Below are positions 26,721 through 35,664 of a DNA stretch of 60,422 nt, in pieces. Made by a program: the position numbers and the translations under genes. Source of the stretch: an uncultured Planctomycetaceae bacterium (GTDB lineage: Bacteria; Planctomycetota; Planctomycetia; Planctomycetales; Planctomycetaceae); the NCBI GenBank assembly GCA_903871805.1, contig CAIQIE010000218.1, forward strand, positions 1-60,422. The letters run 5' to 3'. The notes under the pieces are model-generated. The model made no database searches and was not told the DNA's origin. It saw only the letters and a list, made by a program, of their open reading frames with translations. The stretch's first letter is position 1. Each line of letters starts with the position of its first letter.

Positions 26721-29186
26721 ATGGCAAAGATGAAGGGTCTCGACTTCAAGGCGTTGCTGCTGAATCATGGTGAGAAACTTGGAGCCGGAATCGTAGCCCT
26801 GCTGGGGTTGACGGGACTGGCAACGGCCACATGGTCCTCCTGCAAGTTGGATCCGCTGCAACTCAAGGCGGATGCGGATAAGACCAAAACGCAGTGGCTC
26901 GCAAGCATCTGGCCGGAAGAAAACCGAATGGCGTATGCCAGCACCCCGGCTGTTGAGGAGAGCGCAAAGAAAATGGTGGAATCCAACGAAGAGGCTGGGA
27001 AGTTTGCAACCAGCCGCCGTTGGAATGACCCGATCAGCAAATCCCGTGAGAAACTTGAGAGCGTTGCCGTGCTGGCACCTCAGGTTCCTGAGGCTTCACT
27101 GGTTATTTTCCCCCTTGTTGAGCGTGATGACGAACCGGAAACAAAGGACGCAGAACTCGATTCCGAGAAAAAGACGCCTGGGAAAAAGGCGAAAAAGGAA
27201 GAGAACACAAAAGATCTTGAGGAATTGTTTGGCAGCACATCGCCTCAGAATGCAGTCGGTGGCGGAGATATTGGTTCGGGACTCGCAACGGGCACCGATG
27301 GTCTCTCGGGCGCCGGTGGTTTGGCTGGTCCGGGTGGTCTCCCCGGGGGACTCAGTGGTCCCGGCGGACTTGCAGGTCCCGGCGGACTTGCAGGCCCCGG
27401 CGGACTTGCAGGCCCCGGTGGACTCGCAGGCCCCGGTGGACGCATGGGGCAGGCGGGACGCGGACGTGGGGGCATGTCTGGTCCTCCCGGACGAGGCGGA
27501 TCTCCTGGTATGGGGATGCCCGGCATGGGAGGCGCGGGTGGCAAGGGAAGTATGGGGGCGCTGGGCGATGTTGAGGGCGGAATGGGTCTTGGTTCGTCTG
27601 ACGGCTACGGCGGTGTCGGGCTTGGCGTTGTTGAAACCAAGAAGGTTCGGTCTCACGCCGGCGTGTCTGTTCGCTACATCTTTGATATGTATAAGCAGGC
27701 ACAGCAGCTTGCAGAAGCTCTCAACCTCTCAGGAGGCGATGCTCGAAATTACATTGACTTCGTGAATTTGCAGATCGAGCGAAAACGGGAAATTCCCGGG
27801 GCGGATCCATGGGCTGGTGAGTGGGAGTCTCTGTCGCTGGATGCAATCGGGGAGATCCTTGAAAAATCACTCGCCTTCGACATGGATATTGTAAATATGT
27901 CCGTGGTGAGGACAGAAATCGCAATGCCGTTGCCTCGCCGGGCCGCCGGTCGCTGGACTCCTGCAGATGCCTCTCACAAGCTGCTGGAAGACTTTCAGCT
28001 TTCGGAAGATGAGCAGAAAATTATCAATCGTCTTAACGAGAAACTGCGAGAAGAGGCGGACAAACTGAAGGCCCAACTTCCGCCTGAGCAGGCGCGCAGC
28101 GAGGGCTTCCGCAGGTTCTCTTTCGATAGTAACGACCTGTTAAGCGGTCTGAACAACGCAGGCTTTGGAGGTGGAGAATCCTCCGGCATGCTTGACGACC
28201 TGTATTCTGAAATGGGCAACAAAGAAAAGAATGGCTCGGACAACGAAAAGGATGCAAAGAAGTCCAGGGAAGACTTTGACAAGCAACTGAGAAACTCCAT
28301 GGTTGCCGGGCGATTGCTGCTGGTCCGCTTCATGGATTTCACCTGCGATCGGGGTACGGCCTATCGGTACCGTGTTCGTCTGGAAATGAGGAATCCCAAC
28401 TTCAACAGGCCAATTGATGAGTTGGTCGACCCGGAGACCGCATCTCAGAAGACGGTGTTCTCGGAGTGGAGTGAGCAGACTGAGCCGGTGTTCGTACCCA
28501 ATGGTTATCGCTATTACGCAGATAAGGTTGAATCCAGACCGAGGGCAGACGAGTATGCGGCCCTGTCGATGTATTATGAGCACGAGACGGCAGGTACTCC
28601 TGTGATGAGCACGCTCAGGGTTCCTGTGGGAACGCGAATTGGTGGCAAGCAATCTGTTGACGTGGTGGACCTTGGAAAAAATTCGCTGGAGTTAACGGAA
28701 ATAGAGTTGAAATCTCTGGACTACCTGGCTTCAGTCACGGAAGCTCCAAAAATTGTTAAAAATGACTTCCCTGAACTGAAGTCACTCTTCGAATCCCTCG
28801 GTGCGGCAAAGCCGGTAGGCGACCGTATCACCGTCGTGGATTCCAACGGAGCAATCGTTAGTCGCTTTGTTGGTGATTCGGTTTCAACGGGTAGCAGAGA
28901 GATTTCCAAGGCTGATGACGTACGTCTTGCATCTTACGTTCTGAAGACCTACGAGAACCTTCGGCCGGCCAAAGAGGGCGAATCTACGTCGCCCTATGGT
29001 GAGGGAGACCTCGGTACGAAGGGCGGAGATATGTCCGGAGGAGGCGGATCGGGAATGTTGGGTCCTGGGTCCGGAATGAACTTCTCCGGTGGCATGGGAC
29101 AGGGCAGCGCACTGTCTGGTTCAGGTGGCGGTGCCGGCCGACGCGGAAGCGGAAGACAGCGTGGAAGTGCCGGAGGCATGAGATAG
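26721..29186 (+). CDS. Single-pass membrane protein of the pilus-like operon, Gly-rich
   Basis: 821 residues with AGGAGAATCGAC as ribosome site. One N-terminal helix (LGAGIVALLGLTGLATATW, about 20-38) precedes a charged region, a (GGLAGP)n-type Gly-rich tract (about 190-290) and a large helical/mixed body with MYKQAQQLAEALNLSGGDA, FVNLQIERKREIPG, GRLLLVRFMDFTCDRGTAYR and YRVRLEMRNPNFNRPIDEL. A final Gly/Ser/Met-rich and Arg-rich tail ends it. I do not recognise a named family. Operon position suggests a structural partner of the PilM/N/O-like proteins, perhaps in the PilP position, but no PilP domain is visible. A strong terminator follows 60 bases after the stop. Confidence 0.65.
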   Translation: MAKMKGLDFKALLLNHGEKLGAGIVALLGLTGLATATWSSCKLDPLQLKADADKTKTQWLASIWPEENRMAYASTPAVEESAKKMVESNEEAGKFATSRRWNDPISKSREKLESVAVLAPQVPEASLVIFPLVERDDEPETKDAELDSEKKTPGKKAKKEENTKDLEELFGSTSPQNAVGGGDIGSGLATGTDGLSGAGGLAGPGGLPGGLSGPGGLAGPGGLAGPGGLAGPGGLAGPGGRMGQAGRGRGGMSGPPGRGGSPGMGMPGMGGAGGKGSMGALGDVEGGMGLGSSDGYGGVGLGVVETKKVRSHAGVSVRYIFDMYKQAQQLAEALNLSGGDARNYIDFVNLQIERKREIPGADPWAGEWESLSLDAIGEILEKSLAFDMDIVNMSVVRTEIAMPLPRRAAGRWTPADASHKLLEDFQLSEDEQKIINRLNEKLREEADKLKAQLPPEQARSEGFRRFSFDSNDLLSGLNNAGFGGGESSGMLDDLYSEMGNKEKNGSDNEKDAKKSREDFDKQLRNSMVAGRLLLVRFMDFTCDRGTAYRYRVRLEMRNPNFNRPIDELVDPETASQKTVFSEWSEQTEPVFVPNGYRYYADKVESRPRADEYAALSMYYEHETAGTPVMSTLRVPVGTRIGGKQSVDVVDLGKNSLELTEIELKSLDYLASVTEAPKIVKNDFPELKSLFESLGAAKPVGDRITVVDSNGAIVSRFVGDSVSTGSREISKADDVRLASYVLKTYENLRPAKEGESTSPYGEGDLGTKGGDMSGGGGSGMLGPGSGMNFSGGMGQGSALSGSGGGAGRRGSGRQRGSAGGMR
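27346..27432 (+). repeat. 18-bp coding tandem repeat (GGLAGP)
   Basis: About five near-identical 18-base units (GGCGGACTTGCAGGYCCC type) encode GGLAGPGGLAGP within the Gly-rich tract of the third pilus-like gene. Slippage could change copy number without altering the frame. Confidence 0.85.
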
Positions 29187-29247
29187 CGCAACAGAGAACG
29201 TCGTGTGGTGGGGCCTGCATGTGGGCCTCAAATAACTGAAGCTAACT

Positions 29248-29293
29248 GGCCGGCCCTGCGAAGATTCCTGCAGGGCCGGCCTTTTTTTATTTT
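29248..29293 (+). terminator. Rho-independent terminator of the pilus-like operon
   Basis: A perfect 12-bp stem, GGCCGGCCCTGC / GCAGGGCCGGCC (29248-29259 with 29270-29281), has a 10-base loop and is followed by TTTTTTTATTTTT. It lies about 60 bases past the operon's last stop. Confidence 0.95.
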
Positions 29294-29391
29294 TGGGCGT
29301 GGCAACCTGCAATCGCGATCCGAGGCATCCCCTTGAAGACGCATTTGTAGGGAAATTCTGCACTGGTTTCGCCCATTCGATAGGCGGTCCG

Positions 29392-31737
29392 ATGAATACG
29401 AACGATCCAACACAATACCAACGACCTCCGGAAACAGTGCTCAGCCTGCTGCATACCCCTCCGATTCCTTCGGTTTCCATTAGTCCCAATCGTCAGTTTT
29501 TACTGATGGCCGAGCGGCTCAGTTATCCTCCGGTTTCTGAAATGGCCATCCCCGTTCTGAAATTGGCAGGCCTCCGAATCAACCCCGCGAATCGAGGACC
29601 ATGGCAGCAGCCAAGGATTACCGGACTGCGTTTACGAGTGATTCCCGATGGCCCTGAATCTGCCATTGAATTGCCACCGGATGTTCGCATTGGCCTGATT
29701 GGATGGTCTCCCGACAGTCGCTACTACGCCTTCACAATTGTTCGATTGGACGTAATTGAACTTTGGATTCTTGACACGCACGACGCTTCAGCTCGACCCC
29801 TCGGGAACAATATTCAGCTGAACATGACCTATGGTGTGCCTGCACAATGGACCTCCGATTCACTTGCATTATTAGTGCAGTTGCCTGCGTTCCGGGAGCA
29901 CCAGAAACCAATCGCTCCGCTCGCGCCTTTCGGCCCGGTTGCAGAAGAGGCGTCGGGAAAATCAGGACCAGTGCGGACATGGACGGATCTGCTCCGGTCC
30001 TCTTTTGACGAAACACTGTTTGAATTCTACTGCACATCACAGCTGGCATTGATTTCCGTAAACACAGGTCAATCCACTCTGATTGGCTCGCCGGCAATCT
30101 TCAGCGACATCGATCCCTCACCTGAGGGTGATCAGATTCTTGTTGTTCGTCATGAAAAGCCCTGGTCATTTTCCCTGCCGTGCGGACGATTTCCGCGACG
30201 GATTGAAATCTGGAACCACGCCGGCATCATTGTACACACGCTGGCTGTTCGTCCGCTGGAGGACAGGATCCCTATTGAAGGCGTCCCGGAAGGGCCACGT
30301 TCGGCCGGATGGCACCCGGCAGCCCCTGCGACTCTCATCTGGCTTGAAGCACTCGATGGCGGTGATCCGAATCGCGAGGCGGAATTTCGGGACGCGCTGA
30401 TGGCACACGCCGCTCCATTTACCGCTTCAGCAGTTGAGATGATTCGATCTCGCCACCGTTGCATGGGTGTGCATTGGGGGGAAACAGGATATCTGGCATT
30501 ACTGAAGGAGTTCGATCGGGATCGACGCTGGACAACAACGTGGAGATTTGATCCCACGAAGCCGGACACCAATCCGCAATTACTCTGGGATCGATCTGTC
30601 AATGATCGCTATGGAGATCCGGGAAGTCCGCTGCTGAAAGTGCTTCCAAACGGACGTCGCGTCCTGCGACTGCATGATGACTGTCTGTTCCTGGAAGGCC
30701 ACGGAGCCACTCCGCATGGGGATCGTCCCTTCCTGAATCGATTCAATCTCCGAACAGGGGAAACCCAATCACTTTTTAACTGTGATGACTCCGCAATGGA
30801 ATCTGTGGTCGCATTGCTTGATGAAGATGGCAGCCGATTTTTGACACAGATGGAAACCCCCACAAGTCCGCCAAACTATCGGATTCGCTCATTAACGAAA
30901 GAGCCACAGGCTGTCACAACCTTCTCCGATCCTGTCCCCCACCTGCGAAACGTTCATCGGGAAATCGTTTCTTATCAGCGATCCGACGGTGTTACACTGT
31001 CGTTTACGCTTTACCTGCCACACAATGCGATCCCAGGAAAACCACTGCCGACGCTTTTGTGGGCCTATCCCAGAGAATTCAATGATCCGGAAACAGCCGG
31101 TCAAATCAGTGGATCCACCAAACGCTTTACCTCATTCCTCGGCGCATCTCATCTGTTTCTGCTGACTCAGGGTTATGCCATTTTGGATAACGCAACGATG
31201 CCCGTCGTTGGTACTCCTGATGTGGCCAACAACACGTTTATAAGTCAGATCGTGGACAGTGCCAAAGCTGCTATCCGGAAAGCGGCCGACATGGGGGTTA
31301 CCGACCCGGAACGTGTTGCCGTCGGTGGACATAGTTACGGGGCCTTTATGGCGGTGAACCTGCTGGCCCACAGCAAACTCTTTCGGGCAGGAATTGCCCG
31401 GAGCGGCGCCTACAATCGCACTCTGACGCCGTTTGGTTTTCAAAACGAAAGACGGACATTCTGGGAAGCCCCCGATGTTTATATGCAGCTTTCCCCTTTT
31501 GCCTCCGCTCATAAAATCAAATCGCCTCTGCTGCTGATCCACGGTGAAGAAGACAACAATCCCGGAACGTTTCCCATGCAAAGCGAACGGCTATACCAGG
31601 CAATTCGGGGCAATGGAGGGACCGTACGATACGTCTCGCTGCCCCACGAATCACACAACTACACAGCACGCGAATCCGTAGAACACACTCTCTGGGAAAT
31701 GATCCAGTGGCTGAATAAGCATGTCGCCACTCCATAA
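29392..31737 (+). CDS. S9-family prolyl-oligopeptidase-like serine peptidase
   Basis: 781 residues. The N-terminal half is a beta-propeller-like domain (PPIPSVSISPNRQFLLMAER, IGLIGWSPDSRYYAFTI, DIDPSPEGDQILVV). The C-terminal alpha/beta-hydrolase domain begins about LPTLLWAYPREFNDP and has the nucleophile elbow GGHSYGAFMA (Ser about 648), the acid in LLLIHGEEDNNPGT (Asp about 721) and His in LPHESHNY (about 755). Length and WAYPREF-type text resemble the glutamyl-endopeptidase-like branch of S9 (related to plastid GEP). No signal peptide is present with ATG 29392, so it is probably cytoplasmic, although related proteins are often exported; an in-frame start at 29293 would overlap the upstream terminator. 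Convergent with the EF-hand gene. Confidence 0.85.
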   Translation: MNTNDPTQYQRPPETVLSLLHTPPIPSVSISPNRQFLLMAERLSYPPVSEMAIPVLKLAGLRINPANRGPWQQPRITGLRLRVIPDGPESAIELPPDVRIGLIGWSPDSRYYAFTIVRLDVIELWILDTHDASARPLGNNIQLNMTYGVPAQWTSDSLALLVQLPAFREHQKPIAPLAPFGPVAEEASGKSGPVRTWTDLLRSSFDETLFEFYCTSQLALISVNTGQSTLIGSPAIFSDIDPSPEGDQILVVRHEKPWSFSLPCGRFPRRIEIWNHAGIIVHTLAVRPLEDRIPIEGVPEGPRSAGWHPAAPATLIWLEALDGGDPNREAEFRDALMAHAAPFTASAVEMIRSRHRCMGVHWGETGYLALLKEFDRDRRWTTTWRFDPTKPDTNPQLLWDRSVNDRYGDPGSPLLKVLPNGRRVLRLHDDCLFLEGHGATPHGDRPFLNRFNLRTGETQSLFNCDDSAMESVVALLDEDGSRFLTQMETPTSPPNYRIRSLTKEPQAVTTFSDPVPHLRNVHREIVSYQRSDGVTLSFTLYLPHNAIPGKPLPTLLWAYPREFNDPETAGQISGSTKRFTSFLGASHLFLLTQGYAILDNATMPVVGTPDVANNTFISQIVDSAKAAIRKAADMGVTDPERVAVGGHSYGAFMAVNLLAHSKLFRAGIARSGAYNRTLTPFGFQNERRTFWEAPDVYMQLSPFASAHKIKSPLLLIHGEEDNNPGTFPMQSERLYQAIRGNGGTVRYVSLPHESHNYTARESVEHTLWEMIQWLNKHVATP

Positions 31738-31764
31738 ACCGCAGGCAGCCCGTCTTGATGCAGA

Positions 31765-33450
31765 TCACTGTCCTGATACTCTATCGGAATCTGACACAGT
31801 CTCAGCCTCCCCGACGCTGATCAACTGATCTTTGTCCCTGTCAAGTTGCTGAAACTGAACGGCAGTTCCCGGAAATTCTCTTCGGGAAACATCACCATCC
31901 TGATTACGATCCATAAGCCGAAACCAGTTGGGCCCTGCCAGACCATCGCGTCCTGGAAGAATTGCATCACCTGTTGGCATCATTGCCATTCCTGCCATCT
32001 GGCCGCTGTCGTCCATACGCCTTAGCTCAGAACGCCCCAGCCCAATTGTCAGAACATATTCTGTTCCAAGTTCCACGTCAGAATACGCTCCATCAAGATT
32101 GATATCGTATTCCGTCAGCCTGTCACGCCCCTTCAGAATCTCCCGTTTCGTAAGCCGGCGATCACCATTGGAATCCAGCAGACTGAACATCGTCCTGCCA
32201 CTTTGCTCAACAGTCACCTCGACCCTCGACGCTGTCGCAGCCTGCTCTTTGTCAGCGAATCGAAACAACTCCTGTCTGGTCATCTGCAGATCCTCATCCA
32301 GATCAATCTGATGAAAATCAACTTCAGTTCCGGCTTTTACCAACGCCGCCTTTAGTCCCTCAAACTCCATCTCGTCCAGTGACTGACTGCGATCTGCGTC
32401 CATGATCGAAAATTCCTGGCCCAGATATCCGCGTGTCACCATGCGATTGTTAGCCCCACCACCGCGAGCGACAAGTGAGAGCTTCATTCCGTCTATCACA
32501 AGATTCAAACGACCTCGCTCTGCTGAAACTACCTGAAGGAAGGCAGATGCCGACTTCTGAATCTCAACCTTCACATCGCTGAGATTTGCTTTGTCCGAAA
32601 GTTGAAACTGAAGCCCGGCATGAAACTCCGGAGACTTCAGATACTCGGAAAGTAGACTACGATCCAGAGAATTTGACGCGGTCTTTTGATCCGATACACG
32701 AAGACTTCGCCATTCCAGTTTTCCTTCCCGACCATATCGCTCCAGCAGACGACCAGCCACAATATTCAGAGAATCTTCATCGGTGATGTGAAAGAATGGC
32801 AGACTGACAACATCAGGCGTCACCGCCACGTTGCGACTTCGAGGATCCCGATACGGAACTAACTCAGAGATTGTAAAGGTTTCATCGTTATCCAGATCAC
32901 GAAATCGTAAAGCTTTCGCTGCATTGGATAGTTCCTCGTCGGAAACAGCAGCGTCTGAATTCTCGTCCAGAAGCCCGGCCAATCGCACGGCGTCATCAGC
33001 TGGCTTTGGCTGCGCGATCAGGTCAAACATTTTGGGAAGGCGGGCATTGAACCATTGAATAAACTCTTCCGAGGATACATCTGCCGCCTCCGAACCCTCG
33101 GAGATCTCTCGAATGATGTCCTGTGGATCTGCACTCTTGGCAAACGCCAGAATTCGACGTGGTATCAGCGATAGCTCCGCACGACTTAGACGCCTGTTGC
33201 CATCGCCATCCAGCACCCGCGACAGATAACGCCCAGTCCACCTGCGATAACTCTCACCACCGACGGAAATCTGAAGTTCCAGAAATGCCGGGCCGGACGG
33301 CGCCAGGATCACCAGAGTAGAAACATCGTCTGAATTAAGCGGGACATTCAGAGATTGCGCAAATGCTCCGGAACATGTCGCCGAGAACACGCCCCAGACA
33401 ATTACGATCCCCCTGCAAACCAGCCCCAGCCTCGTATTCCTGATACTCAT
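31765..33450 (-). CDS. Secreted multi-EF-hand protein
   Basis: 561 residues. A basic N-terminus and signal peptide (GLVCRGIVIVWGVFSATCSG, cleavage near AFA-Q). I count nine 12-residue EF-hand-type calcium loops with acidic positions 1, 3, 5 and 12: DGDGNRRLSRAE, DENSDAAVSDEE, DLDNDETFTISE, DADRSQSLDEME, DLDEDLQMTRQE, DSNGDRRLTKRE, DINLDGAYSDVE, DRNQDGDVSRRE and DRDKDQLISVGE. Some lack the central Gly and may bind weakly. A non-EF segment (about 215-330, with LEWRSLRVSDQ and DVKVEIQKSASAFLQVV) separates the early and late groups. Calcium-dependent structural or regulatory role outside the cytoplasm is inferred; no catalytic domain is seen. Convergent with the S9 peptidase; 27 bases separate the stops. 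Confidence 0.85.
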   Translation of the reverse strand: MSIRNTRLGLVCRGIVIVWGVFSATCSGAFAQSLNVPLNSDDVSTLVILAPSGPAFLELQISVGGESYRRWTGRYLSRVLDGDGNRRLSRAELSLIPRRILAFAKSADPQDIIREISEGSEAADVSSEEFIQWFNARLPKMFDLIAQPKPADDAVRLAGLLDENSDAAVSDEELSNAAKALRFRDLDNDETFTISELVPYRDPRSRNVAVTPDVVSLPFFHITDEDSLNIVAGRLLERYGREGKLEWRSLRVSDQKTASNSLDRSLLSEYLKSPEFHAGLQFQLSDKANLSDVKVEIQKSASAFLQVVSAERGRLNLVIDGMKLSLVARGGGANNRMVTRGYLGQEFSIMDADRSQSLDEMEFEGLKAALVKAGTEVDFHQIDLDEDLQMTRQELFRFADKEQAATASRVEVTVEQSGRTMFSLLDSNGDRRLTKREILKGRDRLTEYDINLDGAYSDVELGTEYVLTIGLGRSELRRMDDSGQMAGMAMMPTGDAILPGRDGLAGPNWFRLMDRNQDGDVSRREFPGTAVQFQQLDRDKDQLISVGEAETVSDSDRVSGQ

Positions 33451-33625
33451 AGATCACCGGACCTCGCTTTATGAGGAACCATTCAGGCTTCCAGGTCACA
33501 GCTATGAAACCATCGCAAATTCAGGCAGTCCTGGAGGCGGTTGATAAAAAAACGTTCCACAGATCCGGCCCGATCACCGAAAAACAGGGAGTTCCCAACG
33601 TCATTGAAACCTGACAGCGATGGGC

Positions 33626-34426
33626 TCAGTGTTCCCTGCCAGCCCGGCGTGATGCAATCATCCCGGCAACATACCCTCCCTTGAATCCGGCATCAATGTT
33701 GACGCACACCACATTTGAGGCGCAACATGTCAGCATGGAAAACATAGCAGTCAAACCGCCAAGTGACGCCCCGTAACCCACTGAAGTCGGAACACCAATT
33801 ACCGGACATGGCACATAGCCTCCCAAAACCGATGGCAAGGCTGCCTCCATTCCGGCGACACATACGATCACCTCGGCGTCACGCAGTCGCGGAATATGCT
33901 GAATCAGCCGATGCGGCCCGGCTACTCCCACATCCTGTATCAACTCACAGGGTACACGCATCCATTGCAGCGTTTCAACCGCCTCCTCCGCCACTGGCCG
34001 GTCACTACTCCCTGCCGTCACAACAAATACTTTCCCCGAACACCGCTCATCCACCTCACCACACTGCAGACGGAGCGTGCGAGCCAAAGGATTATAACGA
34101 GTCTCCGGTAAAGCCCTTAGAACTGCCTCCGCCTGGTCCGGACTCACTCGCGTCACAAGAGAATCCTGCCCACTTCGCTGCTGACGCCTCAGAATCTCTA
34201 CAATCAAGTCAGACGACTTTCCTGAACCATATACCACTTCCGGAAAACCACAGCGATCCCTGCGAAGAAGATCCACGTCGCTTTCAATGGAAGCGTCCAG
34301 GGACTGCGTCTGCTCAAGCCCCAGACTCCTCAGCCCCGCAATAGCTCGTTCCAGCAGGACTGGATCGCTGTAAAGTAATTGTAAAGATTCTCGAAGCTTT
34401 AATTCACTGGGAATCAATGATGTCAC
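33626..34426 (-). CDS. larB: Nickel-pincer cofactor biosynthesis protein LarB
   Basis: 266 residues, the family length. The N-terminal part includes DLLRRDRCGFPEVVYGSGKS; the C-terminal PurE/AIRC-like domain has VFVVTAGSSDRPVAEEAVET, DVGVAGPHRLIQHI, VCVAGMEAALPSVLGG and the diagnostic PVIGVPTSVGYGASLGGLTA then NIDAGFKGGY. LarB carboxylates the pyridinium ring of nicotinic acid adenine dinucleotide and releases AMP, the first step to the Ni-pincer nucleotide of lactate racemase and relatives. GTG start at 34426 with a G-rich run upstream. No larC, larE or larA is visible in the window. 39 bases after trpD on the same strand, so probably co-transcribed. Confidence 0.92.
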   Translation of the reverse strand: MTSLIPSELKLRESLQLLYSDPVLLERAIAGLRSLGLEQTQSLDASIESDVDLLRRDRCGFPEVVYGSGKSSDLIVEILRRQQRSGQDSLVTRVSPDQAEAVLRALPETRYNPLARTLRLQCGEVDERCSGKVFVVTAGSSDRPVAEEAVETLQWMRVPCELIQDVGVAGPHRLIQHIPRLRDAEVIVCVAGMEAALPSVLGGYVPCPVIGVPTSVGYGASLGGLTAMFSMLTCCASNVVCVNIDAGFKGGYVAGMIASRRAGREH

Positions 34427-34465
34427 CCCCGATACCCCCCACCGAAAAATCTCAGAGATTACAGA

Positions 34466-35494
34466 CTAACAAGCCTCCGCCGATGTCCACTCCTTCAATT
34501 TCTCCAGGGTCCTCTTCGCCTCGCCAGAGCTCAGAGCGGAACGAGCCATGGCGACTCCACTGCGAAGGTCTTCTACCACACCGGAAACAAACAGGGCTGC
34601 CGCCGTGTTTGCCGTCACAATATCCGCGGCCGCTCCTGAACTACCCCCAAGTACCGCCTCAATAATCGCAGCACTTTCCTTCGCAGATGCAACCCGCAGC
34701 GAACTCACGTCACACTCCGGAAGTCCAAAACTTTCGGCTGTCCAGAATTCTTCCATCACAGCACTATCTCGGACCGCATATACAGTTGTCGTCCCCCACA
34801 GCGAAACTTCGTCCAACTCACCATTGCCACACACGACACAGCCATGCTTTACACCAAGTGAAGCAAGAGATTGAGCAAGTAACTCAGCTCGCACAGTCGT
34901 CGATGCCCCAACCAATTGATACTCAGCCCCCGCAGGATTTGTTAATGGCCCAAGCAGGTTGAAAATCGTCGGAAATCCAAGGTGCTTCCGCACAGGCGCC
35001 GCATGCCTCATAGCTCCATGCATCAGTGGAGCAAAGCAAAATGCCAGCCCCAGCTCGTCCAGACATCGCCCGGCAGACTCCGCCGTCAAACTGATATTCA
35101 CGCCCAGTGCCTCCAGGACATCCGCGGAACCACTGGAACTGGAAACACTTCTGTTCCCATGTTTTGCAACGGCTATCCCACACGCAGATGCCACCAGAGC
35201 CGTGGCTGTGCTGATATTGAATGTATGCAGTCTGTCACCCCCCGTTCCGCATGTGTCCAGCAGTGGATGACGCAATGTCCGAATACGGGTGGCCCGTCGA
35301 CGCATCGCCTGCGCTGCCCCCGTCACCTCCGCAGAGACCACTCCCTTCATTGACATCGCTGTCAGAAATACAGCGATATCAACAAACTCACACTGGCCGT
35401 CCATGATGCAGCCAATCACCTCAGAACACCCCTCGGCCGTAAGATCTCTCCCGGCCTGCAGCTGGAGAACCGCCTCCTTCAGTAACTCATTCAT
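34466..35494 (-). CDS. trpD: Anthranilate phosphoribosyltransferase
   Basis: 342 residues, typical for the enzyme. It has the helical N-domain (MNELLKEAVLQLQAGRDLT), the PRPP/Mg motif DTCGTGGDRLHTFNIST (about 80-96), KHGNRSVSSSSGSADVLEAL (about 108-127, the KHGN anthranilate/PRPP site), HAAPVRKHLGFPTIFNLLGPLTNP and VCGNGELDEVS. It transfers the phosphoribosyl group of PRPP to anthranilate in tryptophan synthesis in the cytoplasm. ATG 35494 follows GAGGAGCGTAAGGAG; the frame continues to 35602 without domain support. Other trp genes are absent nearby. Divergent from bpt and directly upstream of larB. Confidence 0.95.
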   Translation of the reverse strand: MNELLKEAVLQLQAGRDLTAEGCSEVIGCIMDGQCEFVDIAVFLTAMSMKGVVSAEVTGAAQAMRRRATRIRTLRHPLLDTCGTGGDRLHTFNISTATALVASACGIAVAKHGNRSVSSSSGSADVLEALGVNISLTAESAGRCLDELGLAFCFAPLMHGAMRHAAPVRKHLGFPTIFNLLGPLTNPAGAEYQLVGASTTVRAELLAQSLASLGVKHGCVVCGNGELDEVSLWGTTTVYAVRDSAVMEEFWTAESFGLPECDVSSLRVASAKESAAIIEAVLGGSSGAAADIVTANTAAALFVSGVVEDLRSGVAMARSALSSGEAKRTLEKLKEWTSAEAC

Positions 35495-35664
35495 CTCCTT
35501 ACGCTCCTCAGCCAAAATCATATTCAACGGAGAATTCGCCCGGTTTTTCTGCGACGCAGTGGATTCACGGCAAATTCCAACACAGAATGACTGTCTGTGC
35601 ACACCAATCTGCCCATCTATCCATCAATGCATCCAGACAAACTCAAGACCCCTGGAATCTTACT

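Noticed and set aside
27096-27656. Minus-strand frames antisense to the Gly-rich tract
   Set aside because: Arise from low-complexity GGLAGP coding on the plus strand.
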